DNA from: Candidatus Competibacter denitrificans Run_A_D11
GTDB taxonomy: Bacteria > Pseudomonadota > Gammaproteobacteria > Competibacterales > Competibacteraceae
Length of the DNA: 64,000 nucleotides
Assembly: GCF_001051235.1 (NCBI RefSeq)
Contig: NZ_CBTJ020000001.1
Location: 186,001-250,000 of the forward strand
Reading direction: 5' to 3'
The position numbers and the translations under genes were made by a program. Each line of letters opens with the position of its first letter. Within the stretch, counting starts at the first letter, position 1. This document shows positions 55,384-64,000 of this stretch, piece by piece. The notes under the pieces are model-generated. The model was not told the DNA's origin and searched no databases. It saw only the letters and a list, made by a program, of their open reading frames with translations.

Positions 55384-55856
55384 GGGCTGGAATCGGCAGG
55401 CGGCGGTACAGACGGCCGGGACGATGCCGCAGGCGGTGGGCCGACTCGTTTTGGATCGTTCTTGGCCAAGTTAACCGGCGCAGGCGCTGCGGTTATAGCA
55501 ACAGGCGCGGGGCTGGGGGTAGATTCAGGCAATGGTAATTCGTTCGCCACGCTGGACTGCCAATCGGGCGGTGGGCCGGGGTCATTGAATTCTGCCTGAA
55601 TGTCCCGCTCCAGGGACTTCATTTGCTGGGAAAAGCCCTTCAAACCGCCAAGATCGGCCTGTTGCCGAAATGACTGCTTGAGTTCGTCCAGTTGCAACTC
55701 CCGATCCACTTCTGCCTTGACATCGGCAATCATGCGCCGGGCTTTACCGACCCATAAACCGGCGGTACGGGCCACGCCGGGCAGCTTTTCCGGGCCGACC
55801 ACGATCAACGCGACCACCGCGACCAGCACCAGCTCCCAAAAACCCATTTCAAACAT
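55380..55856 (-). CDS. tatB: Twin-arginine translocase subunit TatB
   Basis: Single-span Tat component that hands substrates from TatC to TatA, 158 residues. The N-terminal helix FEMGFWELVLVAVVALIVVG is followed by GPEKLPGVARTAGLWVGKA, the TatB amphipathic helix. The C-terminal half is Pro/Ala-rich and unstructured. It lies 19 bases after tatA. Confidence 0.96.
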   Translation of the reverse strand: MFEMGFWELVLVAVVALIVVGPEKLPGVARTAGLWVGKARRMIADVKAEVDRELQLDELKQSFRQQADLGGLKGFSQQMKSLERDIQAEFNDPGPPPDWQSSVANELPLPESTPSPAPVAITAAPAPVNLAKNDPKRVGPPPAASSRPSVPPPADSSP

Positions 55857-55875
55857 GGCGGGGCGATCCTGGCTG

Positions 55876-56127
55876 TCAGACTTTTTCCCGCTCCTTGGCC
55901 AGCGGATCGTTCACTCCCGCAGCGGTTGCCCGCTCCTGCACCACTGGCGATTCCAGTTTTTTAGGGTCCTCCTCAAGCGCGTCTGGCTTGCCGCCCTCTT
56001 TCATCGAATCCCGAAAACCGCGAATCGCGGAACCTAAATCCGAACCGAGATTGCGCAACCGGCTACCGCCGAACAGCACCAGCACGATGACCAAAATCAG
56101 AAGTAATTCCCAAATACTGAAATGCAT
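55876..56127 (-). CDS. tatA: Twin-arginine translocase subunit TatA
   Basis: Pore-forming Tat component, 83 residues. One membrane helix (IWELLLILVIVLVLFG) is followed by the hinge and amphipathic helix GGSRLRNLGSDLGSAIRGFR. The ATG at 56127 gives the normal MHFSIWELL start; an in-frame upstream start at 56148 adds 7 residues not seen in the family. hisE ends 39 bases upstream, joining his and tat genes in one run. Confidence 0.96.
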   Translation of the reverse strand: MHFSIWELLLILVIVLVLFGGSRLRNLGSDLGSAIRGFRDSMKEGGKPDALEEDPKKLESPVVQERATAAGVNDPLAKEREKV

Positions 56128-56166
56128 GAGATGTGCCTCGTGTGACAAAGGGCCGATCTGAAAACC

Positions 56167-56490
56167 TCAGTCGGCAGGGCGGGCGGCCTTTTCGACCAGA
56201 CCGGAGGTGCCGAAACGGCGCTGCAACTCGTTCAAAACGGCGTCGGGGCCAAGCCCTTGATGGGCCAGCATGACCAGGGTATGAAACCACAAATCGGCGG
56301 TTTCGCGCACCAGATGTTCGGCATCGCCGTTCTTGGCGGCTAACAGGGTTTCGGCGGCTTCCTCACCGACTTTCTTGAGGATGGCGTCCAATCCTTTGGC
56401 ATACAAGCGCGCGACGTAGGAGCTATCAGGATCAGCCTGCTTGCGCCTTTCCAGGGTCGCCGCCAGCTCGCGCAGAATCTGGTCGTTCAT
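56167..56490 (-). CDS. hisE: Phosphoribosyl-ATP pyrophosphatase
   Basis: Second enzyme of histidine synthesis, 107 residues. The MazG-like motif is [14 protein letters not shown], followed by [18 protein letters not shown]. The ATG at 56490 overlaps the hisI stop by 4 bases, so the start is firm. HisE and HisI are separate proteins here, unlike the fused enterobacterial HisIE. Confidence 0.96.
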   Translation of the reverse strand: MNDQILRELAATLERRKQADPDSSYVARLYAKGLDAILKKVGEEAAETLLAAKNGDAEHLVRETADLWFHTLVMLAHQGLGPDAVLNELQRRFGTSGLVEKAARPAD

Positions 56491-56876
56491 CCGCCGTACA
56501 TCTCGCGGGGGTCTTTCAGTACCGGGTCGGTGACCACCCATTCACCATCGCGCCATTCCTCAAAGAAACAACTCTGCCGTCCGGTATGACAGGCGATGCC
56601 ACCGATTTGTTCGATTTCCAGCAGGAGCACGTCGTGGTCGCAATCCAGGCGGATGCTTTTGATTTTCTGGGTATGGCCGGAGGTTTCGCCTTTGTGCCAC
56701 AGCTCTTTGCGGGAGCGCGACCAGTACACGGCCTCGCCGCATTCGGCAGTACGCCGTAATGATTCCCGATTCATCCAGGCCATCATCAGCACCCGGCCTG
56801 TACCAGCGTCCTGCGCGATGGCGGGCACCAGGCCATCCGCCGTCCATTTGATTCGATCCAACCAGTTATCAGCCAT
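56487..56876 (-). CDS. hisI: Phosphoribosyl-AMP cyclohydrolase
   Basis: Third enzyme of histidine synthesis, 129 residues. The segments [33 protein letters not shown] and [13 protein letters not shown], with [11 protein letters not shown] at the end, contain the zinc and magnesium ligands. It starts 18 bases after the end of the broken toxin gene and overlaps hisE by 4 bases. Confidence 0.97.
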   Translation of the reverse strand: MADNWLDRIKWTADGLVPAIAQDAGTGRVLMMAWMNRESLRRTAECGEAVYWSRSRKELWHKGETSGHTQKIKSIRLDCDHDVLLLEIEQIGGIACHTGRQSCFFEEWRDGEWVVTDPVLKDPREMYGG

Positions 56877-56894
56877 GAAACCTCTCGTCTGAAA

Positions 56895-57158
56895 TCAGAT
56901 GCAGTTTTTTATAATGCGTTCGTACTCATCATGAGCGCCGATCCAAACCCAAGCCTAATCGTCCCCATCTTCGACAGCCAAGGCCCGGTGGGTACTGCCA
57001 ACCCGAACCGACCACAGCTTGCCGACTTTCTTGAAATGTAAAGACGGATGCAGAGGGTCGATTTGAGCCGTGCAAAGTTCTTGGCGGCCGTCTCTTGAAC
57101 TGATACCGGCAATTGCTCCAAGCACTTCCAGAAACGTGCTGTCGTTCGGTGCACTCAA
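56895..57158 (-). pseudogene. Small RelE/ParE-like toxin gene with an in-frame stop codon
   Basis: The frame starts with TTG overlapping the antitoxin stop and encodes 67 residues (SAPNDSTFLEVLGAIAGIS, LHFKKVGKLWSVRVGSTHRA, LAVEDGDD) before TAG at 56955-56957. The frame then continues with AWVWIGAHDEYERIIKNCI to a stop at 56895-56897, a normal end for this toxin family, whose members read GDDY..W.WIG..DEYE. The TAG thus replaces a sense codon near residue 68. The toxin is probably inactive unless the stop is read through. Confidence 0.8.
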
Positions 57159-57352
57159 AGCTCCCGCAACGTTCCTCGCACTTTCTCCGCCAGCGCCTCG
57201 TCAATCAAAAAATCCAACTTCCCCGCCGCCGCATCGGCTTCAATTTGCCGATCCCATAACGCCCAATCCCTTTCGGTAAACCAGTCTCTCAGCCGGGCAT
57301 ATTGCTCTGGAGGGAGCGACTCGATCACAGCCTGAATGTCCGCTATCTCCAC
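57155..57352 (-). CDS. Putative antitoxin of a small toxin-antitoxin pair in the his operon
   Basis: A 65-residue acidic helical protein (SLPPEQYARLRDWFTERDW, then GKLDFLIDEALAEK) of a family found next to RelE/ParE-like toxins. It starts 18 bases after hisF and overlaps the toxin start. It looks intact while its partner has a stop codon. Antitoxin function is inferred from position and similarity in type. Confidence 0.78.
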   Translation of the reverse strand: MEIADIQAVIESLPPEQYARLRDWFTERDWALWDRQIEADAAAGKLDFLIDEALAEKVRGTLREL

Positions 57353-57370
57353 GCTCCCACCCCCGGATTT

Positions 57371-58144
57371 TTACAGTCTCACTTCAATACCGCGCGCCTG
57401 CATGTGGCGCTTGGCCTGTTCGATGGTGTATTCGGCGAAATGGAAGATGCTGGCCGCCAACACGGCGTCCGCTTTACCCAAGAGGATGCCTTCCGCCAGA
57501 TGATCGAGCGTACCGACCCCGCCGGAAGCAATCACCGGAATGCTCACCGCTTCGCTGATAGCGCGGGTTAATTCCAGGTTGAAGCCGCGCTTGGTGCCAT
57601 CCCGATCCATGCTGGTCAGCAGGATTTCACCCGCGCCGTAGGCGTTCATCCGCCGCGCCCACGCCACCGCGTCGATGCCGGTCGGCTTGCGCCCGCCGTG
57701 GGTGAAGATTTCCCAACGCGGGGTTTCACCGTCTTGATGCACAGCTTTGGCGTCGATGGCCACCACAATGCACTGATTGCCGAAGCGTTCGGCGGCCTCG
57801 CGCACAAATTCCGGCCGAGCGATGGCGGCGGTATTGATCGAGACTTTATCGGCTCCAGCGTTCAACATTCGCCGCACATCGTCCAGAGTGCGAATGCCGC
57901 CGCCGACCGTTAGCGGAATAAAGACCTGGCTGGCGACCTGCTCGACCACATGCACCATCGTTTCGCGGTCGTCGGAACTGGCGGTGATATCGAGAAAGGT
58001 GATTTCATCCGCGCCCTGCTGGTCGTAGCGGCGGGCGATTTCCACAGGGTCGCCGGCATCGCGGATTTCCACGAACTTGACGCCCTTGACCACCCGGCCA
58101 CGATCCACATCCAGGCAGGGAATAATGCGTTTGGCCAGCCCCAT
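57371..58144 (-). CDS. hisF: Imidazole glycerol phosphate synthase cyclase subunit HisF
   Basis: TIM-barrel cyclase that makes IGP and AICAR with ammonia from HisH. 257 residues; catalytic Asp in [14 protein letters not shown] and second catalytic Asp in [10 protein letters not shown]. Phosphate-binding segments [11 protein letters not shown] and [12 protein letters not shown] are intact. Start overlaps the hisA stop. Confidence 0.98.
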   Translation of the reverse strand: MGLAKRIIPCLDVDRGRVVKGVKFVEIRDAGDPVEIARRYDQQGADEITFLDITASSDDRETMVHVVEQVASQVFIPLTVGGGIRTLDDVRRMLNAGADKVSINTAAIARPEFVREAAERFGNQCIVVAIDAKAVHQDGETPRWEIFTHGGRKPTGIDAVAWARRMNAYGAGEILLTSMDRDGTKRGFNLELTRAISEAVSIPVIASGGVGTLDHLAEGILLGKADAVLAASIFHFAEYTIEQAKRHMQARGIEVRL

Positions 58145-58887
58145 CAGCCACTCCCCTCGGCCGCCTCGGCAATTTGCTGGGCGGCGGCCAGATCAATCGC
58201 GCCATCGTACAGCGCCCGGCCGATGATCGCGCCCATGATGCCTTCCTTCTCAACCGCGCACAGCGCCCGCACATCATCCAGGGTACTGACGCCGCCGGAT
58301 GCGATCACCGGAATCGAGATAGCTTGCGCCAGCCGCACCGTGGCTTCGACATTGACACCCTGCATCATGCCATCGCGGCTAATGTCGGTGTAGACGATAG
58401 CCTCCACCCCATAGCGCTCGAAGGTTTGCGCCAAATCAATGACGTTATGCTTGGACAATTTCGACCAGCCACTCACCGCAACGCGCCCCTCCTTGGCATC
58501 CAGGCCGACGATGATATGACCGGCATAGCCGACGCAAAGATCGCTGACGAAATGGGGGTCCTGTACCGCCTTGGTGCCGATGATGACGAACTCGACACCG
58601 GCATCTAAATAGGTCTCCACGGTTTCCTCTTCGCGGATGCCGCCGCCCACCTGGATCGGCACCTCTGGAAAGGCTTCGGCGATGCGGCGGATCACCTGGG
58701 CGTTGACCGGCTGACCGGCGAAAGCGCCGTTCAAATCCACCAGGTGCAAGCGGCGGGCGCCCGCTTCCACCCAGCGGCCAGCCATCGCCACCGGATCATC
58801 CGAAAACACCGTGGAATCTTCCATGCGCCCCTGGCGTAGCCGGACGCACTTACCATCCTTCAAATCAATCGCGGGTATCAGCAACAT
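58144..58887 (-). CDS. hisA: Phosphoribosylformimino-AICAR isomerase HisA
   Basis: TIM-barrel isomerase, 247 residues. The start [20 protein letters not shown] has the catalytic Asp, and [14 protein letters not shown] the second. The ATG at 58887 is chosen over an in-frame start at 58941 because the family begins here. It is followed without a gap by hisF. Confidence 0.98.
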   Translation of the reverse strand: MLLIPAIDLKDGKCVRLRQGRMEDSTVFSDDPVAMAGRWVEAGARRLHLVDLNGAFAGQPVNAQVIRRIAEAFPEVPIQVGGGIREEETVETYLDAGVEFVIIGTKAVQDPHFVSDLCVGYAGHIIVGLDAKEGRVAVSGWSKLSKHNVIDLAQTFERYGVEAIVYTDISRDGMMQGVNVEATVRLAQAISIPVIASGGVSTLDDVRALCAVEKEGIMGAIIGRALYDGAIDLAAAQQIAEAAEGSG

Positions 58888-58928
58888 AGCGGTTCTTCCA
58901 GCAACGCACCTGTCAGGGTCGGAGGTTG

Positions 58929-59567
58929 TTAAGGGTTCCAATCCGCGAAATTCGCAAGCAACCGCAGTCCCGCCTGGGCGCTCTTTTCTGGATGAAATTG
59001 CACAGCGAAAATATTGTCGCGGGCGATGGCGGACGCGAAATTGAAGCCATACCAGGTCTCGCCCACCACCAACGACGGTTCCGCCGACTGGAGATAATAA
59101 CTATGGACGAAATAAAAGCGGCTGTCTTGCGAAATCCCTTGCCAAAGTGGGTGATTGCCGATTTGGTGGACTTGATTCCAGCCCATGTGCGGGACTTTGA
59201 GCCGCTCGCCGGTCTGCGGATCGCATAACTCGCCAAACCACACCACCCGACCGGGCAGCACATTCAGGCACTCGACGCCGCCGTTTTCCTCGCTAAACGC
59301 CAATAAGGCCTGCGGCCCCAGACACAAGCCGAGAAACGGTTTGTTGAGCGCGGCTTCCCGCACCACCTCCGTTAAATTCCAGTGCGCCAATTCCCGCATA
59401 CAATCACGAATCGAACCCTGGCCGGGAAAGACCACCCGGTCGGCGCGCAAGATATCGTCCCGCTGCTGGGTAACCAGCACCTGAGCCTGCGGAGCGACCT
59501 GCTCCAGCGCTTTAGCAACCGAACGCAGATTGCCCATGCCGTAATCGATGATCGCAATGGTGCTCAT
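58929..59567 (-). CDS. hisH: Imidazole glycerol phosphate synthase glutaminase subunit HisH
   Basis: Glutamine amidotransferase that feeds ammonia to HisF. 212 residues with the start [17 protein letters not shown], nucleophile Cys in [11 protein letters not shown], and the His-Glu pair in [14 protein letters not shown]. Located between hisB and hisA, the standard order. Confidence 0.98.
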   Translation of the reverse strand: MSTIAIIDYGMGNLRSVAKALEQVAPQAQVLVTQQRDDILRADRVVFPGQGSIRDCMRELAHWNLTEVVREAALNKPFLGLCLGPQALLAFSEENGGVECLNVLPGRVVWFGELCDPQTGERLKVPHMGWNQVHQIGNHPLWQGISQDSRFYFVHSYYLQSAEPSLVVGETWYGFNFASAIARDNIFAVQFHPEKSAQAGLRLLANFADWNP

Positions 59568-59611
59568 GCAAAGGACTCGTGGCGGGAAGAGATAAGCGAA
59601 AAGGCGCGGCG

Positions 59612-60202
59612 TTACAAGCTGCCCTTGGTGGAAGGAATACCCACGGCGCGGGGATCGGCTTCGACTGCCATCCGCAGCGCGCGTCCGAACGCCTTGAACA
59701 CGGTTTCAACGATATGATGGGCGTTACGGCCGCGCAAATTGTCGATGTGCAGCGTGACCAGCGCGTGGTTGACGAAGCCCTGGAAAAATTCCCGAAACAA
59801 ATCGACATCGAAGTCGCCGATACGGGCGCGGGGCAATTCAACCGCATACTCCAGACCCGGCCGCCCAGAACAGTCGAGCGCCACCCGCGACAGGGCTTCA
59901 TCCAACGGCACATAGGCATGACCGTAACGGCGAATCCCGCGTTTATCGCCCAACGCCTGCTTGACTGCTTGGCCCAGGGTAATGCCGATGTCCTCGACGG
60001 TATGATGGGCGTCGATATGCAAATCGCCCTGGGCTTCGATCTCAAGATCAATCAGGCCATGTCGGGCGATCTGATCGAGCATGTGGTCGAGAAAAGGCAG
60101 GCCACTAGCAAGTTTGGCGTTTCCAGCACCGTCCAAATTGACTTGAACCTGAATCCGGGTTTCCAGGGTATCGCGCTGGACTGTTGCGATGCGTGCCGAC
60201 AT
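59612..60202 (-). CDS. hisB: Imidazoleglycerol-phosphate dehydratase HisB (single-function)
   Basis: Sixth step of histidine synthesis, manganese-dependent. 196 residues, dehydratase domain only, without the N-terminal phosphatase of enterobacterial HisB. The metal motifs [14 protein letters not shown] and [17 protein letters not shown] are intact. First his gene of the operon in the window; hisG, hisD and hisC are elsewhere. Confidence 0.98.
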   Translation of the reverse strand: MSARIATVQRDTLETRIQVQVNLDGAGNAKLASGLPFLDHMLDQIARHGLIDLEIEAQGDLHIDAHHTVEDIGITLGQAVKQALGDKRGIRRYGHAYVPLDEALSRVALDCSGRPGLEYAVELPRARIGDFDVDLFREFFQGFVNHALVTLHIDNLRGRNAHHIVETVFKAFGRALRMAVEADPRAVGIPSTKGSL

Positions 60203-60331
60203 GCGATTTTGCTATACCCAACTGTAACGAAGAAAGCATTTTACCTATTTTGCGGTTGAGTATACCGCCATCCCACCGGACGTTGGGGCATAAAACGGTC
60301 GATTTTGGCAAAATCGGAAATGGAGAGGCCC

Positions 60332-60360
60332 AAAAACAGCTCGGCGCCTTTCGGCGCCGA
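60332..60360 (-). terminator. Rho-independent terminator of the cytochrome c peroxidase gene
   Basis: On the minus strand TCGGCGCC and GGCGCCGA form a perfect 8-bp stem with a GAAA tetraloop, followed by GCTG and five T residues. It lies 18 bases after the stop of the peroxidase gene. Confidence 0.88.
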
Positions 60361-60378
60361 TCCGGCAGAATCCGCCAA

Positions 60379-61422
60379 TTAATTTTCCGTAATCAAATCG
60401 CCGGGCGTGGGCGGCAACTGCGGCAAGGTCTGTTTCGGAAACTCGCCGTTGAGCGCATCCAGAAAAGCGACGATATCCTTCACTTCGTCGTCTTTCAGAT
60501 CCTTGTTAAGTTGGGTTTTGGCCATCACCTTGACCGCTTCATCTAAGCTTTTGAGGGAACCATTGTGAAAATACGGTGCGGTGTAGGCCAGATTGCGCAG
60601 CGTTTGCACCCGATACATCTGCTTGTCTTCGGGTTTGTTGGTGACAGCGGCGCGACCCTGATCTTCGAGTAATCGGTACTGCGTATCGTAGACGCTACCA
60701 GGGAAGGTAGGGAATTTCATGAAGAAGCCCTGACCCATCGGCATATTTTGTGAGCCGTTGAACGCCGGGCCGGAATGGCAAGCCGTGCAGCCGGTCTTGG
60801 CAAAGGTATCCATACCCCGTACCTGCTGCTCGGTCATCGCTTTCTTATCGCCTTTGACGTAGCGATCATAAGCACTGTTTGGGGTGATCAGGGTCCGTTC
60901 GTAAGCGGCGATGGCCTTGGCGGCATTGTCCATGTTCACCACATCGCCCTTGCCAAACGCCGCTTCAAAATGGGCCTGATAGCCCGGAATCTTCTTGATA
61001 CGGCCTACGGTGGCATCCAGGTCTTTCATACCCATTTCGATGGCATTGACCGGCGGCCCCTTCGCCTGCTCTTCCAGCGAAGGCGCGCGACCATCCCAAA
61101 ACTGGGCCGAGTTAAAAGCCGCATTCCAGACGGTAGGCGCATTGCGGCCACCGACCTGGCCATGGACGCCGATGGACGTGGGCCGGTGATCATCACCGCC
61201 TTCCGTCACATTGTGGCAAGAAAAACACGAGATACTACCGGTCGATGAGAAGCGGGGGTCGAAAAACAGCATCTTGCCTAAGGTGACCTTAGCCTCGGTC
61301 GTCGGGTTATCCGACGGCGCCGGCGCGGTCTCCGGCAAGGCTTGCCATTGTCCGTCAGCGGCAATGGCTGAACCCGCCAAAGCCAGCATACCCACCATCA
61401 AGGGAATACAGCGCGTTTTCAT
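60379..61422 (-). CDS. Di-haem cytochrome c peroxidase (CcpA/MauG family)
   Basis: Periplasmic enzyme that reduces hydrogen peroxide with electrons from cytochrome c. 347 residues; a signal peptide cleaved after AIA (residue 21). Two haem c sites are visible: SCFSCHN near residue 68 and GCTACHSGP near residue 215. The distal segment TLRNLAYTAPYFHNGSLKSL fits bacterial peroxidases. The ATG at 61422 starts the signal peptide. Monocistronic, with its own terminator. Confidence 0.94.
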   Translation of the reverse strand: MKTRCIPLMVGMLALAGSAIAADGQWQALPETAPAPSDNPTTEAKVTLGKMLFFDPRFSSTGSISCFSCHNVTEGGDDHRPTSIGVHGQVGGRNAPTVWNAAFNSAQFWDGRAPSLEEQAKGPPVNAIEMGMKDLDATVGRIKKIPGYQAHFEAAFGKGDVVNMDNAAKAIAAYERTLITPNSAYDRYVKGDKKAMTEQQVRGMDTFAKTGCTACHSGPAFNGSQNMPMGQGFFMKFPTFPGSVYDTQYRLLEDQGRAAVTNKPEDKQMYRVQTLRNLAYTAPYFHNGSLKSLDEAVKVMAKTQLNKDLKDDEVKDIVAFLDALNGEFPKQTLPQLPPTPGDLITEN

Positions 61423-61494
61423 GACTCTCCCCTTAGCTTGTATTGAGAGCATAAGTATCAGCGCCGAACCTTAATTCAAGATTAAAATTCCCTC

Positions 61495-61794
61495 TTAGGG
61501 CGTCGTGGCCGGGGCAGGACACGCAGCACAACTCCCGGTACTCTCACAAGCGGCAGCTGGCTTACTTTCCTTAGGCGCGGCATCTTCCTTGGCGAGGTTT
61601 TTTTGAGTGCTACCGCCCTTGAAATCGGTTTCGTACCAACCGCCACCCTTGAGCCGGAATCCGACCACCGAGATTAATTTTTTCAGCGCGGGCTTACCGC
61701 AAGTCGGGCAGTCACTCAATTCGGGATCGCTTAGTTTTTGCATCACTTCCAACTCGTGATCGCAAGACTGACAGCGGTACTCGTAAATCGGCAT
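61495..61794 (-). CDS. FmdB-type zinc-ribbon protein
   Basis: A 99-residue protein. The N-terminal zinc ribbon has the classic MPIYEYRCQSCDHELEVMQ with a second CPTCGK pair. An Ala/Pro/Lys-rich tail with three cysteines (ACESTGSCAACPAPA) follows. FmdB proteins were first linked to regulation of formamidase/amidase genes, but most have no proven role. ATG at 61794 is the family start. Confidence 0.92.
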   Translation of the reverse strand: MPIYEYRCQSCDHELEVMQKLSDPELSDCPTCGKPALKKLISVVGFRLKGGGWYETDFKGGSTQKNLAKEDAAPKESKPAAACESTGSCAACPAPATTP

Positions 61795-61912
61795 GGCGCA
61801 CCTCAGCAAAAGAGAAAATAATTGAAAACCACAAGGGGATTGTATGGGGATAGCGGGTTAGCTTTTCAAGCCTTTCCGCAGCAGCAACCCAATTGCAGTT
61901 AAACTAGACGGT

Positions 61913-63229
61913 ATGTCATCACTTTATCGCTCCTTTTTCATTCTTCTGCTGGTCTTAGGGATCAGCGCCTGCGATTCCGCCGACGAGCGCACCACTCGGG
62001 TCGAGTTTTGGGCCATGGGTCAAGAAGGTGAACGGGTACGGGCCTTGCTGCCGGAATTTGAGCGCCGCCATCCCAGTATTCGGGTACGGGTCCAGCAAAT
62101 TCCCTGGAGCGCGGCTCACGAAAAACTGCTCACCGCTTATGCCGGCGACGCCATGCCCGACGCCTTCCAGCTTGGTAACACCTGGATTCCCGAATTCGTC
62201 GCGTTACGGGCTATTGAGCCGCTAGACGAGCGCCTGCGGGCATGGCCTAGCACCGCCCTGGCCGATTATTTTCCTGGAATTCTGGCCACTAACCGGCTCA
62301 ACGATCAACTTTACGCGCTGCCCTGGTATGTGGATACCCGGTTATTTTTCTACCGGAGCGACTTGCTCGCCACGGCTGGTTTTGCGGACCCGCCGACCAC
62401 CTGGGAACATTGGCTTAAAGCACTGCACGCGCTCAAGGGAGCGGCTGATGCGGGGCGCTACGCCATTCTGCTGCCGATCAACGAATGGCAACTGCCGGTT
62501 ATCCTGGCCTTACAACGCGGTGCCACCCTGCTGCGCGACCGCTATCAATATGCTGACTTTCAGAACCCGTTATTTCGTGAAGCCTTTACAACCTATTTAA
62601 GCTTGTTCGAGCAGGGCTTGGCCGCACCGGTCAGCAACACCCAAATGGCTAATCTTTATCAGGAATTCGCCAAAGGCACGTTTGCGGTCTATGTCAGCGG
62701 GCCGTGGAATATCGGTGAGTTCGCCCGGCGGCTGCCTGCCGAACTGCAACCCCACTGGAATACAGCGCCGTTGCCGGTTTCCGACAAGGTTCCGCTGAGC
62801 GCGCAGACAGAGGGTTTGGCAGTGAAAGGCGTTGGCATCTCGCTGGCCGGTGGCGCCAGCCTCGCCCTGAGCCGCACCTCACCCCGGCGAGAAGCCGCCT
62901 GGAAATTACTGGAATTTCTGGCTGAACCAGCACAACAAGCGCATTTTTATCAACTGACCGGTGACCTGCCAGCCCGGCAATCGGCCTGGAATGATCCGGC
63001 GTTGACCGGCAACCGCTACGCCCAGGCGTTCCGCCAGCAACTGCAACAGGTGCAAGCCACGCCGCCGATTCCCGAATGGGAGCGAATCGCCAACCGCATC
63101 GCCTATTACGCCGAGTTGGCGGTTCGCCGCGAGATGACGGCGGATGCGGCTCTCGCCGCGCTGGATCGGGATGTGGATCGAATATTGGAAAAACGGCGCT
63201 GGCTACTGGCGCGCGGAGTGGTTCCATGA
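61913..63229 (+). CDS. Sugar ABC transporter substrate-binding lipoprotein
   Basis: A 438-residue extracytoplasmic solute-binding protein of family 1 (MalE/UgpB-like). The signal peptide ends in a lipobox, LGISAC (Cys20). Segments VEFWAMGQEGERVRALLPEF, PDAFQLGNTWIPEF and YALPWYVDTRLFFYRSDLL are typical of family 1. The stop overlaps the permease start (ATGA). The sugar cannot be told from sequence alone. Confidence 0.93.
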   Translation: MSSLYRSFFILLLVLGISACDSADERTTRVEFWAMGQEGERVRALLPEFERRHPSIRVRVQQIPWSAAHEKLLTAYAGDAMPDAFQLGNTWIPEFVALRAIEPLDERLRAWPSTALADYFPGILATNRLNDQLYALPWYVDTRLFFYRSDLLATAGFADPPTTWEHWLKALHALKGAADAGRYAILLPINEWQLPVILALQRGATLLRDRYQYADFQNPLFREAFTTYLSLFEQGLAAPVSNTQMANLYQEFAKGTFAVYVSGPWNIGEFARRLPAELQPHWNTAPLPVSDKVPLSAQTEGLAVKGVGISLAGGASLALSRTSPRREAAWKLLEFLAEPAQQAHFYQLTGDLPARQSAWNDPALTGNRYAQAFRQQLQQVQATPPIPEWERIANRIAYYAELAVRREMTADAALAALDRDVDRILEKRRWLLARGVVP

Positions 63230-64000
63230 TCAGTGCCGAACGTCATGCCGCCCTGAGTGCGTGGGTTTTTCTATCGCCGGCGTTGCTGCTGATCGCCGTG
63301 TTCTTCTTCCTGCCGGTACTGGCCGCTCTCTTGCTAAGTTTCACCGATTTCGACATCTACGCCCTGGGCGATCTAAACCGCTTGCGTTTCGTTGGCTTAG
63401 CTAATTATGGGCAACTGTTGCAAAGCCCCCTGTTTTGGACTGCGCTCGGCAATACGCTTTATTTCGTGGTGGTCGGCGGCCCGTTGTCCGTTGCGGTATC
63501 GCTGGGCGCTGCCTTATTAGTCAACTCACACCTGACCCGCTTTCCTGGCCTGTTCCGCACTGCGTTCTTTCTACCGGTCGTTACCACGCTGGTCGCGGTG
63601 GCGATGGTATGGCGCTACCTCTATCACCCGCGCTATGGCTTGATGAATTATGGCCTGAGCTGGCTTGGTATCGAACCTATCGATTGGCTGGGCGATCCGG
63701 TCTGGGCCATGCCGGCGATCATCCTGATGGCGGTGTGGAAAAATTTCGGCTTCAACATGATCATCTTCATCGCCGGCTTGCAGAATATCCCACCCCAGCT
63801 TTACGAAGCCGCGCGGATTGACGGCGCCAGCGCCTGGCGGCAATTCCGTTACATCACTCTGCCCTTGCTGGGACCCACGTTTCTGTTCGTGGCGTTGATG
63901 ACCATGATCGGTTATTTTCAGGTGTTTGCCGAACCGTATGTGATGACGCAGGGCGGCCCAGCCAATCGTACCGTCAGCGTCGTGCTGCTGATGTATGAAG
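63226..64000 (+). CDS. Sugar ABC transporter permease (MalF/UgpA-type), 3' end beyond the window
   Basis: Translation from the ATG at 63226, which overlaps the binding-protein stop, runs to the window end (258 codons). It has about five hydrophobic segments (WVFLSPALLLIAVFFFLPVL first) and the EAA loop YEAARIDGASAWRQFRYITL, which docks the ATPase. The first of the two membrane permeases of a sugar importer; the second permease and ATPase genes should follow beyond the window. Confidence 0.95.
   Translation, partial: MISAERHAALSAWVFLSPALLLIAVFFFLPVLAALLLSFTDFDIYALGDLNRLRFVGLANYGQLLQSPLFWTALGNTLYFVVVGGPLSVAVSLGAALLVNSHLTRFPGLFRTAFFLPVVTTLVAVAMVWRYLYHPRYGLMNYGLSWLGIEPIDWLGDPVWAMPAIILMAVWKNFGFNMIIFIAGLQNIPPQLYEAARIDGASAWRQFRYITLPLLGPTFLFVALMTMIGYFQVFAEPYVMTQGGPANRTVSVVLLMYE

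Overview
The window (about 60% G+C) reads as a chromosomal contig of a gammaproteobacterium. This rests on gene order: dprA-smg-topA-tsaC beside def-fmt-rsmB-ntrYX-trkA, lptFG-pepA-holC, nagZ-hpt-methylthioinosine phosphorylase, and hisBHAFIE-tatABC. The mix of a membrane H+-pyrophosphatase, a fused isobutyryl-CoA mutase and an Rpn-like protein with GRQE repeats would fit a Competibacteraceae- or purple-sulfur-like lineage, but that is inference. No rRNA or tRNA gene was found.

Layout. 1-4.5 kb: a branched-chain amino acid ABC operon (livHMGF, livH cut by the window edge) with an AlbA_2/RecG-like regulator gene built in between livG and livF. 4.5-8.3 kb: pyrophosphate and adenylate metabolism (adk, ppa, hppA). 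8.3-19.3 kb: moaC, rnd, a glycine-zipper lipoprotein, an orphan, a thioredoxin-like DUF255 protein, CYTH and YkuD proteins, a response regulator-phosphatase with a STAS partner, then nagZ and purine salvage. 19.3-25.4 kb, minus strand: LysM lipoprotein, dprA, smg, topA, tsaC. 25.6-34 kb: def, fmt, rsmB, DUF4390, ntrY, ntrX, trkA. 34-42.8 kb: pcm, tolC, RDD protein, lptGF, pepA, holC, HerA-like ATPase. 42.9-47.1 kb: a diguanylate cyclase, a frameshifted macro-domain gene, a B12-type binding protein, an Rpn-like nuclease and an AraC regulator divergent from icmF (47.3-50.6 kb).

50.6-54.6 kb is an A+T-richer accessory island on the minus strand. It looks like a short array of integron cassettes without an integrase in view: a higBA toxin-antitoxin pair, an Mrr-type restriction endonuclease gene split by a 117-bp MITE, and an unrecognised 326-residue protein with a possible PD-(D/E)XK nuclease core. 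Two attC-like sites separate them. The island lies between the real end of icmF and a diverged 117-bp copy of that end, and it also carries a GFA-family gene and the last 15 codons of a second higA. This is the most unusual part of the window.

54.6-60.2 kb, minus strand: a his-tat operon (hisBHAF, then a small toxin-antitoxin pair whose toxin has an in-frame stop, then hisIE and tatABC). 60.4-64 kb: a di-haem cytochrome c peroxidase, an FmdB-like zinc-ribbon protein and the start of a sugar ABC transporter (binding protein plus a permease running off the window end).
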